Of a DNA stretch of 64,000 bases, positions 24,540 to 36,907 are shown one piece after another; the first letter of the stretch is position 1, and each line of letters opens with the position of its first letter. The stretch spans positions 930,001 through 994,000 of the forward strand of contig JAOTON010002271.1 of NCBI GenBank assembly GCA_034440635.1, in the 5' to 3' direction. Below the pieces are notes generated by a model. That model saw nothing but the letters and a program-made list of their open reading frames with translations, did not search any database and had not been told where the DNA came from. This DNA is from Lepas anatifera. Taxonomy: Eukaryota > Arthropoda > Thecostraca > Lepadidae. Both the position numbers and the translations under genes were made by a program.

Positions 24540-26441
24540 GGTTCCGGTCAGCTGTTTCGTCTAAAACGCCGCTGGTTTCGCTTAGCGACGGGTCTTTGCT
24601 CGGGTCTGTTGTGCGGCACGGGAAGTGCCTATTGATGCATATATTTTATTTGTATTAAAATCGTCATCTACGCTTATGTCCATTAGGCTGATCTCTTTAA
24701 GCACTTCCTTTGGAAATTTTGTGACTCACTCATCTGTATTGATGTGATATGAGACGCTGATTCCATTTTTGCCTTCGTTTTTCTACGGATTTGGACTTTT
24801 AGGTTGACATGGTTCAAAAGTGTGAAAGATTTGTGTAGACCCATTGAGCATCTTCCACAAATAGTTATCAAAGGACAAGAAGTTAGTCATCAATTGCAGC
24901 AATATGCCTATACAATAAAAGTCAATCATCCATGGTCCATTTTAGAACGAAAACATTATTATGTACGACTTATTTATGTCGAAATTGTAGTTTTCGTCTT
25001 GTATTTTCAGTCACCACTTTTCCTAGATCTCGTAATGAACGTTAGATCTCATCGACTGCGTACCAGTGCAATAGACGCGGCGACTCAACCTAAAATCTCT
25101 AATTAGCCATGGAATTGCTTACTAGGCCATTTTGGAGCTTTATGCATTTTGACGTCTGTGCCATTATGCTTAATCATACTTGACCTCATGCTCAAGCAAC
25201 AACATTTCAATATACGCTGTGTATTCGGTTTAGTTTTAGTTTAATTTAGTGTGTTTTTGTTTCAAACGTTTCAAGGCAGGAAAGTGTTATTCCCAGATTT
25301 CCAGACTGGGTTTGTCTATAAATATATTTTTTTAATTTAGACAAAGTGCAACATTCTTGTAAGCTATGTGCCAACATCCAGCGCTCGTCAGGTATAATAT
25401 CGGGAATGTCTGCCTTGATAACAGGCGCTGAAATTGCAAGGTAAGCGCATTAGCCGTGTGGCACCAGTTTCTTGTTCTCTCCAATTCATGCTGGAGGATT
25501 TCATTGTGCTGTGGAGGCACGCTGCTGTAATGGATAAATATCTTACGGTCTTTTGAAAATGATTTGTGGAAAATTTTCCAAATTTGTAAAAGAAATTCGG
25601 ATTTCTTAAAAAAATAGGCAAGGATAGAGTCAGCATCTAAATGCACATAAGCACAGATCAGAGAGCAACAAAATTAAGCAAAAATGTTCAAAGAGGTCAG
25701 CTTACTGTCCACCTATATCCATGCAGGCCTTACCCCGTTCCGATGTTAGAGTTAGAACATTGGTAATTGTGTCATAAGGAACCCTAGAAGAAAATGTGTT
25801 TCGCTGATGTATGGGCACAATACCTGGTTTTCCGCGTATTTTAGCGTTATTTTATGTGTCCTACAATATTATGACTGACTGGCCTTTTCATTGCGTCTGT
25901 CATGATCAGTGACGTGGATATGGGCCGCACCGAGGACTTTGCGGAAAGGTGGAAACGGCCATGTTGTGCCCCTCATCTCCGAAAGTGACGTGTGGAGGTG
26001 GGGATTTTATCATTTGTGTAAACTCATCACTGCCATTGCGTCGCTCGCGAACGTGTGAGTGTAAATCTTCATCCATGAGTTCATTGTACATAGGCCATTT
26101 TGGATGTCATCGAAGCGACTGCGCCTAGGTGACGGACGACCAGTTGTCCTGCGTTATGGCCCGGTTCTCGTCTCCAATTCTATGATTGGGAATCATACCG
26201 TGCCGAAAAAAATTTGGAGGCTGTTTTTGGCTGGCGCTTTAATACACATAATTTTGGTGGTTGTGTACTTTTTCTTTATTTTTGGAATGTATGATTTCCA
26301 AGCAGAAACACATGCCGAGGGATCACTCACATCAGTTCAAGGTGGATGCTATCTTAACAATAATTTGACATATCGATTGTAGAAGTTGGAACGGGGATGG
26401 GCGCACCACCATTGAGATGCCCTTCCCCTGCTTTTAATTAG
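24540..26441. other. Intronic or intergenic, nothing firm
   Basis: AT-rich. A small GC-richer patch at 25906-26091 is open on both strands but matches nothing known. Confidence 0.35.
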
Positions 26442-26445
26442 TTAA

Positions 26446-26895
26446 AGGGAATGTGGCACCTTCATAAAGTGATTTTAATTGAGATAGCCAAGCTGTAAAG
26501 CAAGTCTGAAAACTCCATGCCCAATATATGATTTGTCTTGGAACTCGAGATTTCCGTAGAAAAAAGCTAAAACCTACCTGAAATGTACCCCTCATGTACC
26601 CTTAGCAGCAGGCCACAGCTGTCATGGCCGTTGGTGTGACGACATATGCTGACGTCACGGTGAGTATCAGCCACTCGAAGCCCTTGAAGCGTATTGAATA
26701 CATGGTAGTGGTTGCCAGATCCATGACATCCACAAGCAGATGAATATTTTTTCCCTAGAGGCGCATTTTAAAAATCAAAATATTGAGCTTGTTGTACATT
26801 TTTTCAGAGAAAGCATGGGCGATTCCATGATTTTCGGCTGAAAGTACCCCTAATCACACTAAATTCCAGGATTCGACCAAGGTGCCACATTCCCT
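26446..26895. mobile_element. 450-bp TTAA-flanked MITE
   Basis: Inverted ends AGGGAATGTGGCACCTT and AAGGTGCCACATTCCCT lie directly inside TTAA duplications at 26442-26445 and 26896-26899. Non-coding; piggyBac-like by its TTAA target. Its ends differ from those of the CCCTCGCCCC family. Confidence 0.85.
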
Positions 26896-26899
26896 TTAA

Positions 26900-29484
26900 G
26901 ACAGCAGTTAAGCAGCACCTCGTCCTGCCTTTCAGGAAAGGTCTATTTGTTCATAGCGTTACAATATCTGAATACGGATATACTCCGGGAGCTTCCTCAG
27001 AGGTAGATGATGTTTTGTTAACAGGAAACGCTCAGTTTCAATGTGTAGCCTCTCCCACCGGCGAGATCGTGCTGCGACGTGAACATTGAGAATGATTGGC
27101 GCTGACAATTTGTCTTCAGTCATTGACATACTGTGCAATCGTAAGTAGATAAATGCCTGGTTTCAAAATATTTGATCCACTAGCATTAGAGTGGTACTCA
27201 CGCCAGGAAGAAACGCAGATGAAAAAGGACTGTCAAAAACATTTTGAGATAAGTGAATGTTTTAGTCATATGCCTCAGTTGATTTTGTTATTTTGGGTAC
27301 ATATAGATGCTGAGCATCACCAGTACCAGCTTTAAAAAAAAATCCTAAAAATTACCTATTCGTAACAAATGCCTACTGCAGTGAATATTTCCTCTATGTG
27401 TAGGCGCTACCGTTTTACCTCAAACAGAAGGGAATGGAGCACCTTTTTTGTATTCAGACGGAAATTAGTCCTGTATAAAACCAAAGAGTAAAAACTCTGG
27501 TTTCATGTTTCGCCTGTTTGAAACCTAGCCGATTACCGATAAATTGGTATCCCGGGAGCGGGAAGTGGTCCCCCTGGCTGTTTCCCTACGTTTCCCGTTA
27601 AAGGGAGATACGCGAAAAAATTATTGGATAGATCAAAAGTTCACAAAAAGTTGTTTCAGAAGTTCTATTCTCATTTTTGCGAATTCGGCCTGCAAATGCC
27701 TTAGAATTGCTCTCAAAGTCAACATTTCTAGACGATTTTACCGGTGCACCCCATATCGGTGTATATGACGTACACACGGCTAAGGCTATCAATTTCTCTA
27801 AGAATTAGGTCATATCTTTCCTAAACAGTGATGTAGAACTTTGGACTACTACAGAAGAAAATTAATTTAGAAAAACAACATTCCAAAATTCTTTTGAAAC
27901 AGAAATATAGGGCTTAAAAGAAAGCACAGTTAACCAATCAGAAGCCCAGGAATTTTCATACCAGGGCCACGTGACCTATCTGACGCAAACGTTTTGTCAT
28001 CCTAGGGCTGAAGCAGAAAATGACTCAAGACCCGAGGTACCAAACGGCTGAAGACTTGAGTAATTATGTTTTTTCCGTTTATAGGGCAAACTAATTCATT
28101 TTGTAGTTTTTAAAAGCTTTTTAAAATTAATTCAAATACAAATACAGGAGAACAGACATTTGTATTACAAAAAAACATTGCTTTTCAACTTTAAATAGTT
28201 TTAGAAAAGTAAGTGATGGGTGAAGGTTTCAGCACTTTATCGGAATTGTTAACCTATTTCGATAATAGGTGAGTGGCCTCCCAAAATTTTGCCGATGATA
28301 CAAAAATAATTGATAGTTTCGTAATCAGGATTTCAAATAGCAAGAAACCACAATGATAATTTTCTCGCGTATCTCTCTTTAAAGATGTCAAAACTTGCCT
28401 GTCCGATTAAAAAAAGATAGTCGGATGGATTTGTCTCACGTTTAGCTTCACGCAATTTTTTTTTTTTAATTGATGGCAAGAACCTGCAAAACACGCATTT
28501 ATTAGCGGTTTCTTAGATTTCCCATATCTCTTGACCTTACCATCATGAAAAAATGTAAAACTACATGGCATTTCTTTGGCCACAATTTTAGGGCAAAATA
28601 TGTATATTTGGCCAATTTTGTTGCACAGATTACCAAACTTCAGAAACTGTATGGCATTCTTGATGTCGAGATAAATAGAACAATGCCAAATACAAAATCT
28701 GAGGCGGATGCAGGAAAGCAAAATAGTGGGATGAGATACATTCTGGTAATGTTTAAGACATATGTGCATATGTTTACCCGTCCATGCTAAACGCGAGGAG
28801 ATTATGAATTATCTTGTCTCCTTGATCAGCCCATGTGTGAATTTTTTCTATTCGATCCTGAATCCAAATGCATGGCCAAGATGCTTATCCTGTTCAATTA
28901 CATTTAGTATACTAAAATGCAGGCGCATGCGCGAAACCCCCTTAATTACAGTACGTGAGCACGCGGCGGCTTTATCATATGATATAGAGTTGGGATTAAG
29001 ATGTGGCTACTTTTGCTTTTCTCGGCCGTCCTCTAAACAGCCCATTTACTCGGCAAGAATACAAACTAATAACATTAGAAACGCCCATTTTTAGTTGCCG
29101 GAGCCGCCTCAATAAAACTTACATGGAATTATAAATGAATTGTCATCTGATGTCTAATTTGTAATCTTCAAACATTCTAACTGCTCTCAATACTGTTACG
29201 GGCGTATGTTTATACAAAGAACGCACCGCACGCGATAATACTCGGTTTGCGAATAGTTCCGCCCTTGGTCAAAATATCTCGGAATTTTCAGAGATTTTGC
29301 TCAATTTAGTCTTGAAAACTAGAAAGTGTCAAAAGTTTATCGGGAACCATTTTGAAATTCCCGGCTTTCCGGCTTAATTGGTAAACCGGTCTAATAGTTG
29401 CACTGGATTCTATGGTTCCGATATCGGCTTTGATCATTAGGAGAAACCTCATTTTGACAGCTCCTTTCTTTCAGTTTTCTTCAT
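26900..29484. other. Intronic or intergenic, nothing recognised
   Basis: AT-rich sequence. I see no bounded repeat, no convincing exon and no RNA gene. Confidence 0.35.
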
Positions 29485-29724
29485 CATAGGCGTATCCAGG
29501 GGTAAGACAAGGCGACACTTTCCTCACCTCCCCTCGTTCGGCCCTCTGCGCCCCCTGGTCATGGAACTGTCCTGAAATAACGCCTCCCATCCTACCTTGG
29601 TCCCAGGATGCGAGTATCGGTCCAGCCGTGATGTGATGTGGCGCCTACCTGATAGAAAATTCCGTCCAAAAGTGGAGCTCTGGTCAGCCCCCTCCCTCGA
29701 TCGGGAATCCTGGATCCGCTTATG
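29485..29724. mobile_element. hAT-like MITE, copy 2
   Basis: Ends CATAGGCGTATCCAGG and CCTGGATCCGCTTATG, flanked by a perfect 8-bp duplication TTCTTCAT (29477-29484 and 29725-29732). It is 240 bp and non-coding. The 8-bp duplication and CA-starting ends are typical of hAT elements. Confidence 0.9.
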
Positions 29725-29732
29725 TTCTTCAT

Positions 29733-30859
29733 TCAATGCTGTTCCAGTATGATCCCTTCTGGCCCTTTCTTAAAGGAGGACAATATGGTTACTGTCCAAA
29801 CTGGAAGTATTGTGCGGCTCTCGGTTGTTTCACACTTAGCCGTACAACTTTGGGACACGACCCTTTCGATGTGAAAGTCAATATACTTGAAGCACATCAT
29901 TAAATATCACAACTCAGCACCTTTCATCGCTGCTCTTAGTGACAATTGGGGAAGATTTGGAACTTCAGTGAGCGAAGTCTTCAAACGTCTCAATATACTT
30001 AGATTTCCCAGTTTTTCATGGATTTATATATAGTTTGGCTGTTTTTTTGTCTTTTTTCCATGCGTCTTAACCAAGTAGGTAGGTAAATGAGGTTTTCCAT
30101 GTAAACACTATTTGTGTCGTTCGTTGGCTTATTCGTAACATGTTTTACGGTGGTTATATTAGGTGGCAGGTATTTATTGGTCAAATGTTTATTTGCATGT
30201 GCTCCATTGATTTACATTCGGAAAAAGTCACAGACACAAGACTTGGGTGCAACATTTCCTAATATTGTAGCGTGCAAAGGGTTGTATCTGTTGCATCTAA
30301 GATAATTTAAAACAAGTGAAGCCAAATAGATCATAATCTTCATTCCGCTGAGCATCTTTCGTAAGGTTATGCCTCGGTAAAAATTGATAACAGGCATTAA
30401 TCAGAAGGTGCTAAAAGCGTAACAATTGTTAATTAAGTCAAAGGAAGAAATTAAATGAGTTCAAAAAGGATTATTTCTGTAAGATTTACCATTAAACGAC
30501 CCATTAGCACATTTTCTACTGGCGTGATGCATCCCAACGAGGTAGCAGCTACCCTCCCCTTAGATGAAAACATTTCGCGGCCTGTAATATTGATAAGCAT
30601 ATTGTATTTTACTTTTGTTCTTTTCCCTCAAGGGCATCATGGTAGTGGTTTAATTTACTCCGCCAATAGCGCCGACTCCCAGGCATAGGAAAAAACGCCA
30701 ACATAATCAAAATTAAATATGGCGAAAATGGAAGCCAGAGTTTTTTTGTAACATGACCATGGGTTCCGGGTAGGTTGATAGTTATTAAAAGGCCCCTGGT
30801 GATTTCCAAGATTCGCATGCCTACTGCGTAAAAAATGAGTGGAAAAATAACAAGTGTTT
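29733..30859. other. Intronic or intergenic, nothing recognised
   Basis: AT-rich, only short frames without family signal. Confidence 0.35.
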
Positions 30860-31089
30860 ACAGGATGTTTAATGGCCTGTCTCGTCGGGTTCTGGATGCG
30901 AAATGGTTCTTAAACACTTGGATTATATTTTCGGGCCCAGCCCTTCATCAGAATCAAGGAGGTAAACGAGGATTTTCCGTATCGTTTACCTACCTGATTC
31001 CGATGAAGGGCTGTGCCCGAACACAATCCCAGTGTATTAGACCCATTTATCATCCAGAACTCAAGGAAGCAGGCCATTAAACATCCTGT
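30860..31089. mobile_element. 230-bp palindromic foldback element
   Basis: ACAGGATGTTTAATGGCCTG at the left is mirrored as the reverse complement at the right end, and pairing continues through GGGC...CAGCCCTTCATC / GATGAAGGGCTG to a short loop near 30975. The two halves are slightly diverged. No clear target duplication. Confidence 0.8.
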
Positions 31090-31438
31090 CAACTTATAGC
31101 CATACTCCTTGCCTCAGCACTCCGAAATCAATCAACGTTTGAAAAAAATGAACGTTTTTCTGCATACACGAGGGCACACCGAATAAAAGCATCACGTAAA
31201 TCGACTTAAATTTGTAGTGTGCTTATTTCAAAATCACTTTCACACCCCCTTATGATTTGCCACAGGTACCTTTTCAGCTTCCTCTCTCAAGCATTATTTT
31301 GATTTTCATTTAACTACCAAATAGATGTTTGAGAATGCGTGTGGAAAAGTTCGACTGGAGGTTGTAATTATTCTACGATAAGTTTAATGGCATATATAGC
31401 GAGCATTGTGGAAAATCTTTCTGTTCTGTGCAATCCAG

Positions 31439-31769
31439 TTTGGGTCGTTGACAGCAACAGAGAATGGATGTCGGAAACTCAGTCGTTAATCGTAAAGCAT
31501 CAAAGGCTTCAATCATTGAAGATCAGTATAAATTTTGCGGACGAAAACGAAACAGAGCGGCTGAACGTATCTGGCAGCTCGAAAAGCTGCAAACGGGTAT
31601 TTACTGCGAGCGGTGTGAGTGAATTTCAAAATGATCTCGGAAAAGAAGAGCATATTGATGTGACGGCTACTGATCGTGCAGATGCAAATGCTTCACCAGA
31701 AAACGTACTTACTACTGAAGCTTGGCATTCCAGGAGAAGCTCTCCTCATCAGTGCGAGCTACTTTCTTG
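31439..31769 (+). CDS. Candidate exon, possibly distal CENP-N-like gene
   Basis: A 331-nt segment opens after TGTGCAATCCAG and ends at a strong donor TTG|GTGAGT. It reads as two bases, 109 codons and two bases. The product is hydrophilic (for example VSGSSKSCKRVFTASGVSEF, and EEHIDVTATDRADANASPEN). Its incoming phase fits CENP-N exon 6 (G + TT) and its outgoing phase fits the exon at 35566 (TG + G). Membership of the CENP-N gene is inference from phase and strand only; it could begin a separate gene. Confidence 0.45.
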
Positions 31770-32560
31770 GTGAGTACGATCGTGCAGGGCTGGTTAGAGA
31801 ACAAAAAGCACCAAACTGATTCGGAAAACAAAAACACATATTCCAAAATAATTTATTTAATGGCGAATGTATTTCGGAATAGAATCATCTTAATTTGATG
31901 TACTAAAACATGGAACGATTGAACCTCGGGGAACTCTCTGGCTGATATTTTGTCCGATATCGATGTTTGCATCATGACTCGAGTCCACTGCGAATTCAGG
32001 TTTCGCTAAATTATTTATTTCATCACAAAACATATGACACATTTTTTTAAGGAGGAGAATGTGCTGTAGACATGCATTGGGGAGTGGGTGGTAAGACGGG
32101 CATGGTAGGTAAGACGGGAAAAGTCTCTGGACCAAACCAGCGATGGTATAGATGTATTACTTGCATTAGTGCGTCTTGGGGTGCCCTATCATGAGCCAAA
32201 GACACGAATTCCTAACCTTTGTCGTTTTGTCAAAATTTTAGAAAAAAACTGGTGGTCCATCCTACCATTGTTAGTAGTTTTGATTGCAACGTTCTGACCA
32301 TGTCTGGTGCTATTTTGAAGGTCAAATATGAAAAATCTGTCGCGGAAGAGCACTAGCTTGCATTAAGTGATTTAAGTTTTATATTACCCCAGCAGGGTGA
32401 TCGCCAAGAATACAATTTGCTAACAAATTGATATCGGGCAACACGGGCATGACCGTCTTTCAAAACGGGCATGCCCGTGTATATTTCACTCCGTGCATGG
32501 AGTGAAATACATCACCATAAAGAATGTAATATTTACCGCTGATGTTTTTCCTTGATTTAA

Positions 32561-33574
32561 CCCTCGCCCCACCGGGGCCATCGATGGCCCCACTCCCTAA
32601 GGTTTTTTCGAGATAGCAGAAAAACGACATGGCGCAGAACCGTGGTTGAGGGCTTTATCTCTCACCCCATCATTTTCCCACCATCCCTGAAATATTTTAC
32701 TCCGGTTCACCCAAGGTCAGGTCACCAGGCGAGATCAACCAAGGTCACCTCACTTCAACTTTTGATCTCTATAAGAGCTACATTTCTAAGTCGATTGATT
32801 TGAAACTTCCTACATTCATGACCCCTCCAAGGTCTACAAGATGTATATCCGGGATTTTTCGATTTTGTGACCTGAGGTCAGTTCACGAGGTGACCTCTCC
32901 CATTGAAAAAAACATGGGAAAGCTGTCAAAAGCCACAAAAACGATTGAAAATGCTCGTTTTGCTCAGAAAGACGTTCGTGGACACCCTTACACGGATCCC
33001 AGGGGTGATAATTTTCCTTTGACTTCTCCGAGGTCATCCAAGGTCATCAGGGGTCATAAACAGTATTTTTATAATAACTTTTGACCTAGTTAGGCTAAAG
33101 CGCTGAATCAAACATCATCGTGTATGTCTGGTCTCTGGCTTTCGTTCGCTATACGGCAAGGTCACTTTCTGACCTTACGTGACCTCAGGTCATATTAGGT
33201 CACGGGGTAACTTCTGGAGGTCAAACCACAGGCAGAAGGTCATTATGGTCCATATAGTGGAAAAAGGTCTGACATATTTTTGTCAAATGTACTTTACCAG
33301 ATCTCAATAGCTCTGATGGCATAAGAGTTATGCCCAGGTTGCTTAAGCATTGCATATTTGAATGAAAATAGCCTATCTTGACCTAACTTGACCTCTGAAG
33401 GTCAAAGCATTCACCTGAGCGCTTAAAAATACAAATTAATTTCTTACTGAATTCACGCGAGCTTTCTAATGCACTTTGCAGATTTGCGCTAACCCTCATA
33501 AGTTCGGAGTTAGAGGGGCCATCGATGGCCTCCGGTGGGGCGAAGGTGGCGCCGGACCCCCGGTGGGGCGTGGG
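32561..33574. mobile_element. TTAA-flanked element, copy 2 (full length)
   Basis: Bordered by TTAA at 32557-32560 and 33575-33578. Left end CCCTCGCCCCACCGGGG with ATCGATGGCCCC inside; right end its inverse. It is 1014 bp, non-coding, and nearly the same length as the inverted copy 3. Internal sequence is packed with AGGTCA half-sites, including AGGTCA-N4-AGGTCA-N4-GGGTCA at 33031-33056. Confidence 0.9.
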
Positions 33575-34122
33575 TTAAAGGAATCAGTGTGCTGCAAACT
33601 GGCTTAGGAATTTTGAATAATTGATTATTAGATTCTAATGAAAAATTACAATTTTATAAATTCAGAAAAATTTTCTGTCAGCTATTTTATTGAAACAACG
33701 TACCTTGCAAAGTTTTTCAGAACTCATTTCTGTTTAACATGGTAGGGCTCTTTTAAAAAAATTATAGCATATTATAACCTGATTTAAAAAGTCCGTCTTA
33801 CCCCGCCTGTTTGGGTAAGGCAGGCTTTTGCAGCATTCTACGTTAAAAGTTACTGCTTGTAATATGCATGGATCCTAGTATTTTTAAGTGCAGGGACAAA
33901 TAAATGTTTACTGAAGCTTTAAGCAAAATCATAGCACCGTCATATGAAAAGCGGCAAGTGAGACTATGCCCGTCTTACCATCCTCTCCCCTACTTTTTTA
34001 TTCTGGAAAAAACACTTTCATGACCATCTTCCAGGCAGCAATATAACTTGGAGTCAATCCAGAGTCAATAACAGATTCCGAAACTCAACAGCCGACTTGA
34101 CTGTTCTGGGGTCACGTGATCG

Positions 34123-34520
34123 CAGTGGCGGATCCCGGGGGAAAGAAATTTGTTTTTTTCAAAAGCTCAGGACAAAACTGTTTTTGACCCCCTAAAGCTG
34201 TCAACCCTTTGTATTACCCGAAACCTAGTAAGTTTATCAGCAAGGTTTTTATGCTTTAACTGTGAACTTCAAACAGAACCAGTCAGCTTCAGCATACAAA
34301 CTTAGCATTGGTTAGCAAAAACATGCATCTATTGGTCATATGTTTCACGCTGTGACGTATTTTTTTCTTTTTTTACTTTTCGACTTTTGTTGTTTTCCCT
34401 AAACCCTACCGTCTAGTTCAAGTCTAGTTCAATTGCGGAAAATCTAACCGTGTGACGTTTTTTTTGCTTTTCGACTTTTGCTTGCCACCCCCCCCTAACT
34501 ACCGGCTAGATCCGCCATTG
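34123..34520. mobile_element. hAT-like MITE, copy 3
   Basis: Ends CAGTGGCGGATCC and GATCCGCCATTG pair inversely. The 8-bp flanks CGTGATCG and CGTATACG differ at three positions, so this copy is old. 398 bp, non-coding. Confidence 0.65.
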
Positions 34521-35565
34521 CGTATACGCCTTTCATCCCCTGTGATTTCTGAGCAGACTTATCTCAAGCATGATCTTGCATTTCTTTGCAATAACATAAA
34601 TTGTTTAGCTGAATGCAGTGCCCCTGCTGCACTGTCGGTAAATCTGGAAGCAAATATCCGGCCGTGGTGGCTGACGGGGTGGGAGTTGGTCGCAGAACTT
34701 CATTGACGATTTGAAGTTCGAGGGCTTAGCCGGTAAATTGTTTTGGATCCCAGAATGCAAATATTTAATGAATGACCTCGAATAAAAAACAAAAAAAAAC
34801 AAACGCGCATTCTTTCACCAGTGAACGGGGGCTGCGTCCCTGCATGTTTTTATCTATGAGGAAATTGCATGCGTGTTATCCGACCCATTGAGAGGTTTTA
34901 TTACTTCTAAACGACGTTTTCATACATCTCCTGTGTAGATGTGCACTCATTATAATAATCTCAAAAGAGCGTTAACAACAATTACACAGTACTTCACTGC
35001 AAACGTAAGCAGCTGATTAAAGCCCAACCACGTTATCGTTTTCTATTGCGCCATGCTTGAGCCCTAATTATCGGTCTTTGACGTCACAGGGGGACATAAC
35101 TGGACACATTTAGACCTATTTAGGAAAGCCTCAAAAGCTTGGGTGTCAATCAGCTCAAAATAAAGTCGTTAGTATCCTTGTCTTGTCATGTTACAAGGAA
35201 TCAAATGATTTACTAGTTGCACATGATACTTCTATGCCACGGTTAACACTAGCAATGGAGATGAGGCGCACTTGACGGAGGGGGAGGGGCTAGTATGCTA
35301 CCTTGAGATCTCAAGAGCGAAAATGGTTAAAAACTATCCTTGGTTTCTGTAGATGCTGTGGTGAATTATTATATTGCCGGGTTTGATTGACCTAGGTCAA
35401 TAGGTCAATGCCATATGTCTTACCGATTCATAGATCAACATGGGTCTGACGCCAATCGGAACGAGACTATTCAAAACAAAACGACAACAATCGATCATCC
35501 ACCGGGCTGTGCCGGTGTAATAGATCAAATGTACATTCTACGGGTCTGGTTGCTCACCATTTTAG
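34521..35565. other. Intronic, nothing recognised
   Basis: AT-rich DNA up to the acceptor TTTTAG at 35565. Confidence 0.35.
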
Positions 35566-35662
35566 GTACCCCACTCCTGGCTACCGGATAACCGGAGACT
35601 TACCCAACAGTTTCGATGATGACCTTGAGCTGCTGAATTCGGCTACGATCCAATATCCCTCG
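35566..35662 (+). CDS. Candidate exon, unknown protein
   Basis: After CCATTTTAG, a 97-nt segment (1 + 32 codons) ends at TCG|GTGCGT. It encodes YPTPGYRITGDLPNSFDD and then DLELLNSATIQYPS. The other frames contain stops. It fits the phase of the exon ending at 31769, but it ends in phase 0, while the next exon at 35811 appears to need one carried base, so that join is not explained. Confidence 0.5.
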
Positions 35663-35810
35663 GTGCGTCCCTTCTGTCAAGACATGGCGCAGCTGCTCTG
35701 GTCGATATAATGCATACCCGCCTCAGCCAGTCTGACTCACCGACAGTATAAAAACGTCGGACGTGCCCTCTGACCTCGGCGGGGCCCCCTGGGACCCACC
35801 TCATCCCTAG

Positions 35811-35907
35811 CGTTCGTGCAGAACGACGGCGGGATCTTGTACGAGGTGGAGGGGGGCCGAATCCCGGCTTGGAGGGGCCGGGCAACTATTTGCTGTGGGC
35901 CAACTAG
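35811..35907 (+). CDS. Candidate exon, unknown protein
   Basis: Acceptor CATCCCTAG and donor ACTAG|GTGAAA bound 97 nt. The frame with two leading bases reads FVQNDGGILYEVEGGRIPAW and then RGRATICCGPT, and its two trailing bases fit the terminal exon at 36015. GC-rich like other coding exons here. Confidence 0.45.
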
Positions 35908-36014
35908 GTGAAAGGTTGGTGGGATAATCCGACGAGCTCGACCGTCGCAACTGTTTTATACTGGCCGCTGACGTCAGGGCTTTCCGTCGGCCTGCGGCGG
36001 AGCGATTGGTGCAG

Positions 36015-36186
36015 AGGAGCGAATGCTGAGGCTGACGAAAGTAGCGGCCAGAATTACCGCAATGTGGAACGCTCTAGAATCAGCGATAGTGGAGAGTTGC
36101 GCAATATTGTGCAGGCGTTTGGGGATGAAGCGTTAAAGCTGCTGTATCCTGATTTTCAAGAGAGATTGCTGAAGATAGACCTTTAA
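36015..36186 (+). CDS. Candidate terminal exon, unknown protein
   Basis: After GGTGCAG, one base completes an Arg codon and 56 codons run to TAA at 36184-36186 (GANAEADESSGQNYRN... to YPDFQERLLKIDL). An AATAAA at 36447-36452 is a suitable poly(A) signal, with others at about 36538 and 36569. A second frame is open for 40 codons, so the frame is likely, not certain. Confidence 0.45.
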
Positions 36187-36446
36187 ATGTGAACGCATAC
36201 ATTAGTGCAATGATAGATTGTCCCCAGCAATATGATGTTGGAGAGATAAAAAGTGCAGCATCCAAACGGCAAATAACGACCTCAGTATGACATTTGAATC
36301 ATTACAAGCTATACCCATAAAGATATTCATTCGTCTGATTTTTTGTTTTGTTTATTGAGTATAATCAGCAACATGTTTGGCACCCGATTATAGCTGAAGT
36401 CAAAAGGACAAAACATCATGGTAAGCATTTTCAATGGCATAATCGT

Positions 36447-36452
36447 AATAAA
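36447..36452 (+). promoter_or_regulatory. Poly(A) signal AATAAA
   Basis: Lies 261 bases beyond the stop at 36186 and would end the transcript that includes the exons at 35.6-36.2 kb. Confidence 0.45.
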
Positions 36453-36708
36453 ATATGAAGACGGATGAATGTTTGGTTGCAAAAAGCTGACACGTTAAGG
36501 TAATGAAATGGTAAAAGGGAAGAACATGAAAATGAGCAATAAAAAAACTTGGCTCTTCATCTCATGGAAACAATAAAATCTACAGTCACTTAATCATTCA
36601 AAATGGATGACTTCGTATATGCTTACTGACACTCGATTTAAAACTTGCCAATGTTGAAGTGAAAGGGTCAGCTTCGGGATATCGGGTAACATGGCTGTTA
36701 ACCCTCGC

Positions 36709-36907
36709 CAGGGGCGCCGCCACGGCATTTTCGCAGGGGGGACGGACCCGGGCTGGTGCTGACCGAGGGAGGCGAATTTTGAGCATATTCGGTACCTGAC
36801 AGCATTAATGACCATTGACCCAAACATTTTGGGGGGACGTCCCCCCTGGTTGGCCAACAGGGGGGACCCGTCCCACAAGCCCCCCCGCCCCCGGTTTCGG
36901 CGCCATG
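36709..36907. mobile_element. hAT-like MITE inside the end of a TTAA-type repeat
   Basis: Begins CAGGGGCGCCGCC and ends GGCGCCATG, flanked by a perfect 8-bp duplication ACCCTCGC (36701-36708 and 36908-36915). Joining the flanks rebuilds TTAACCCTCGCCCCGG, the end of the TTAA family. It is 199 bp. Confidence 0.85.

Noticed and set aside
26104..26382. 92-codon + frame with a hydrophobic segment at about 26215-26290
   Set aside because: Low GC, no promoter or splice support and no family resemblance; the hydrophobic run comes from a T-rich stretch.
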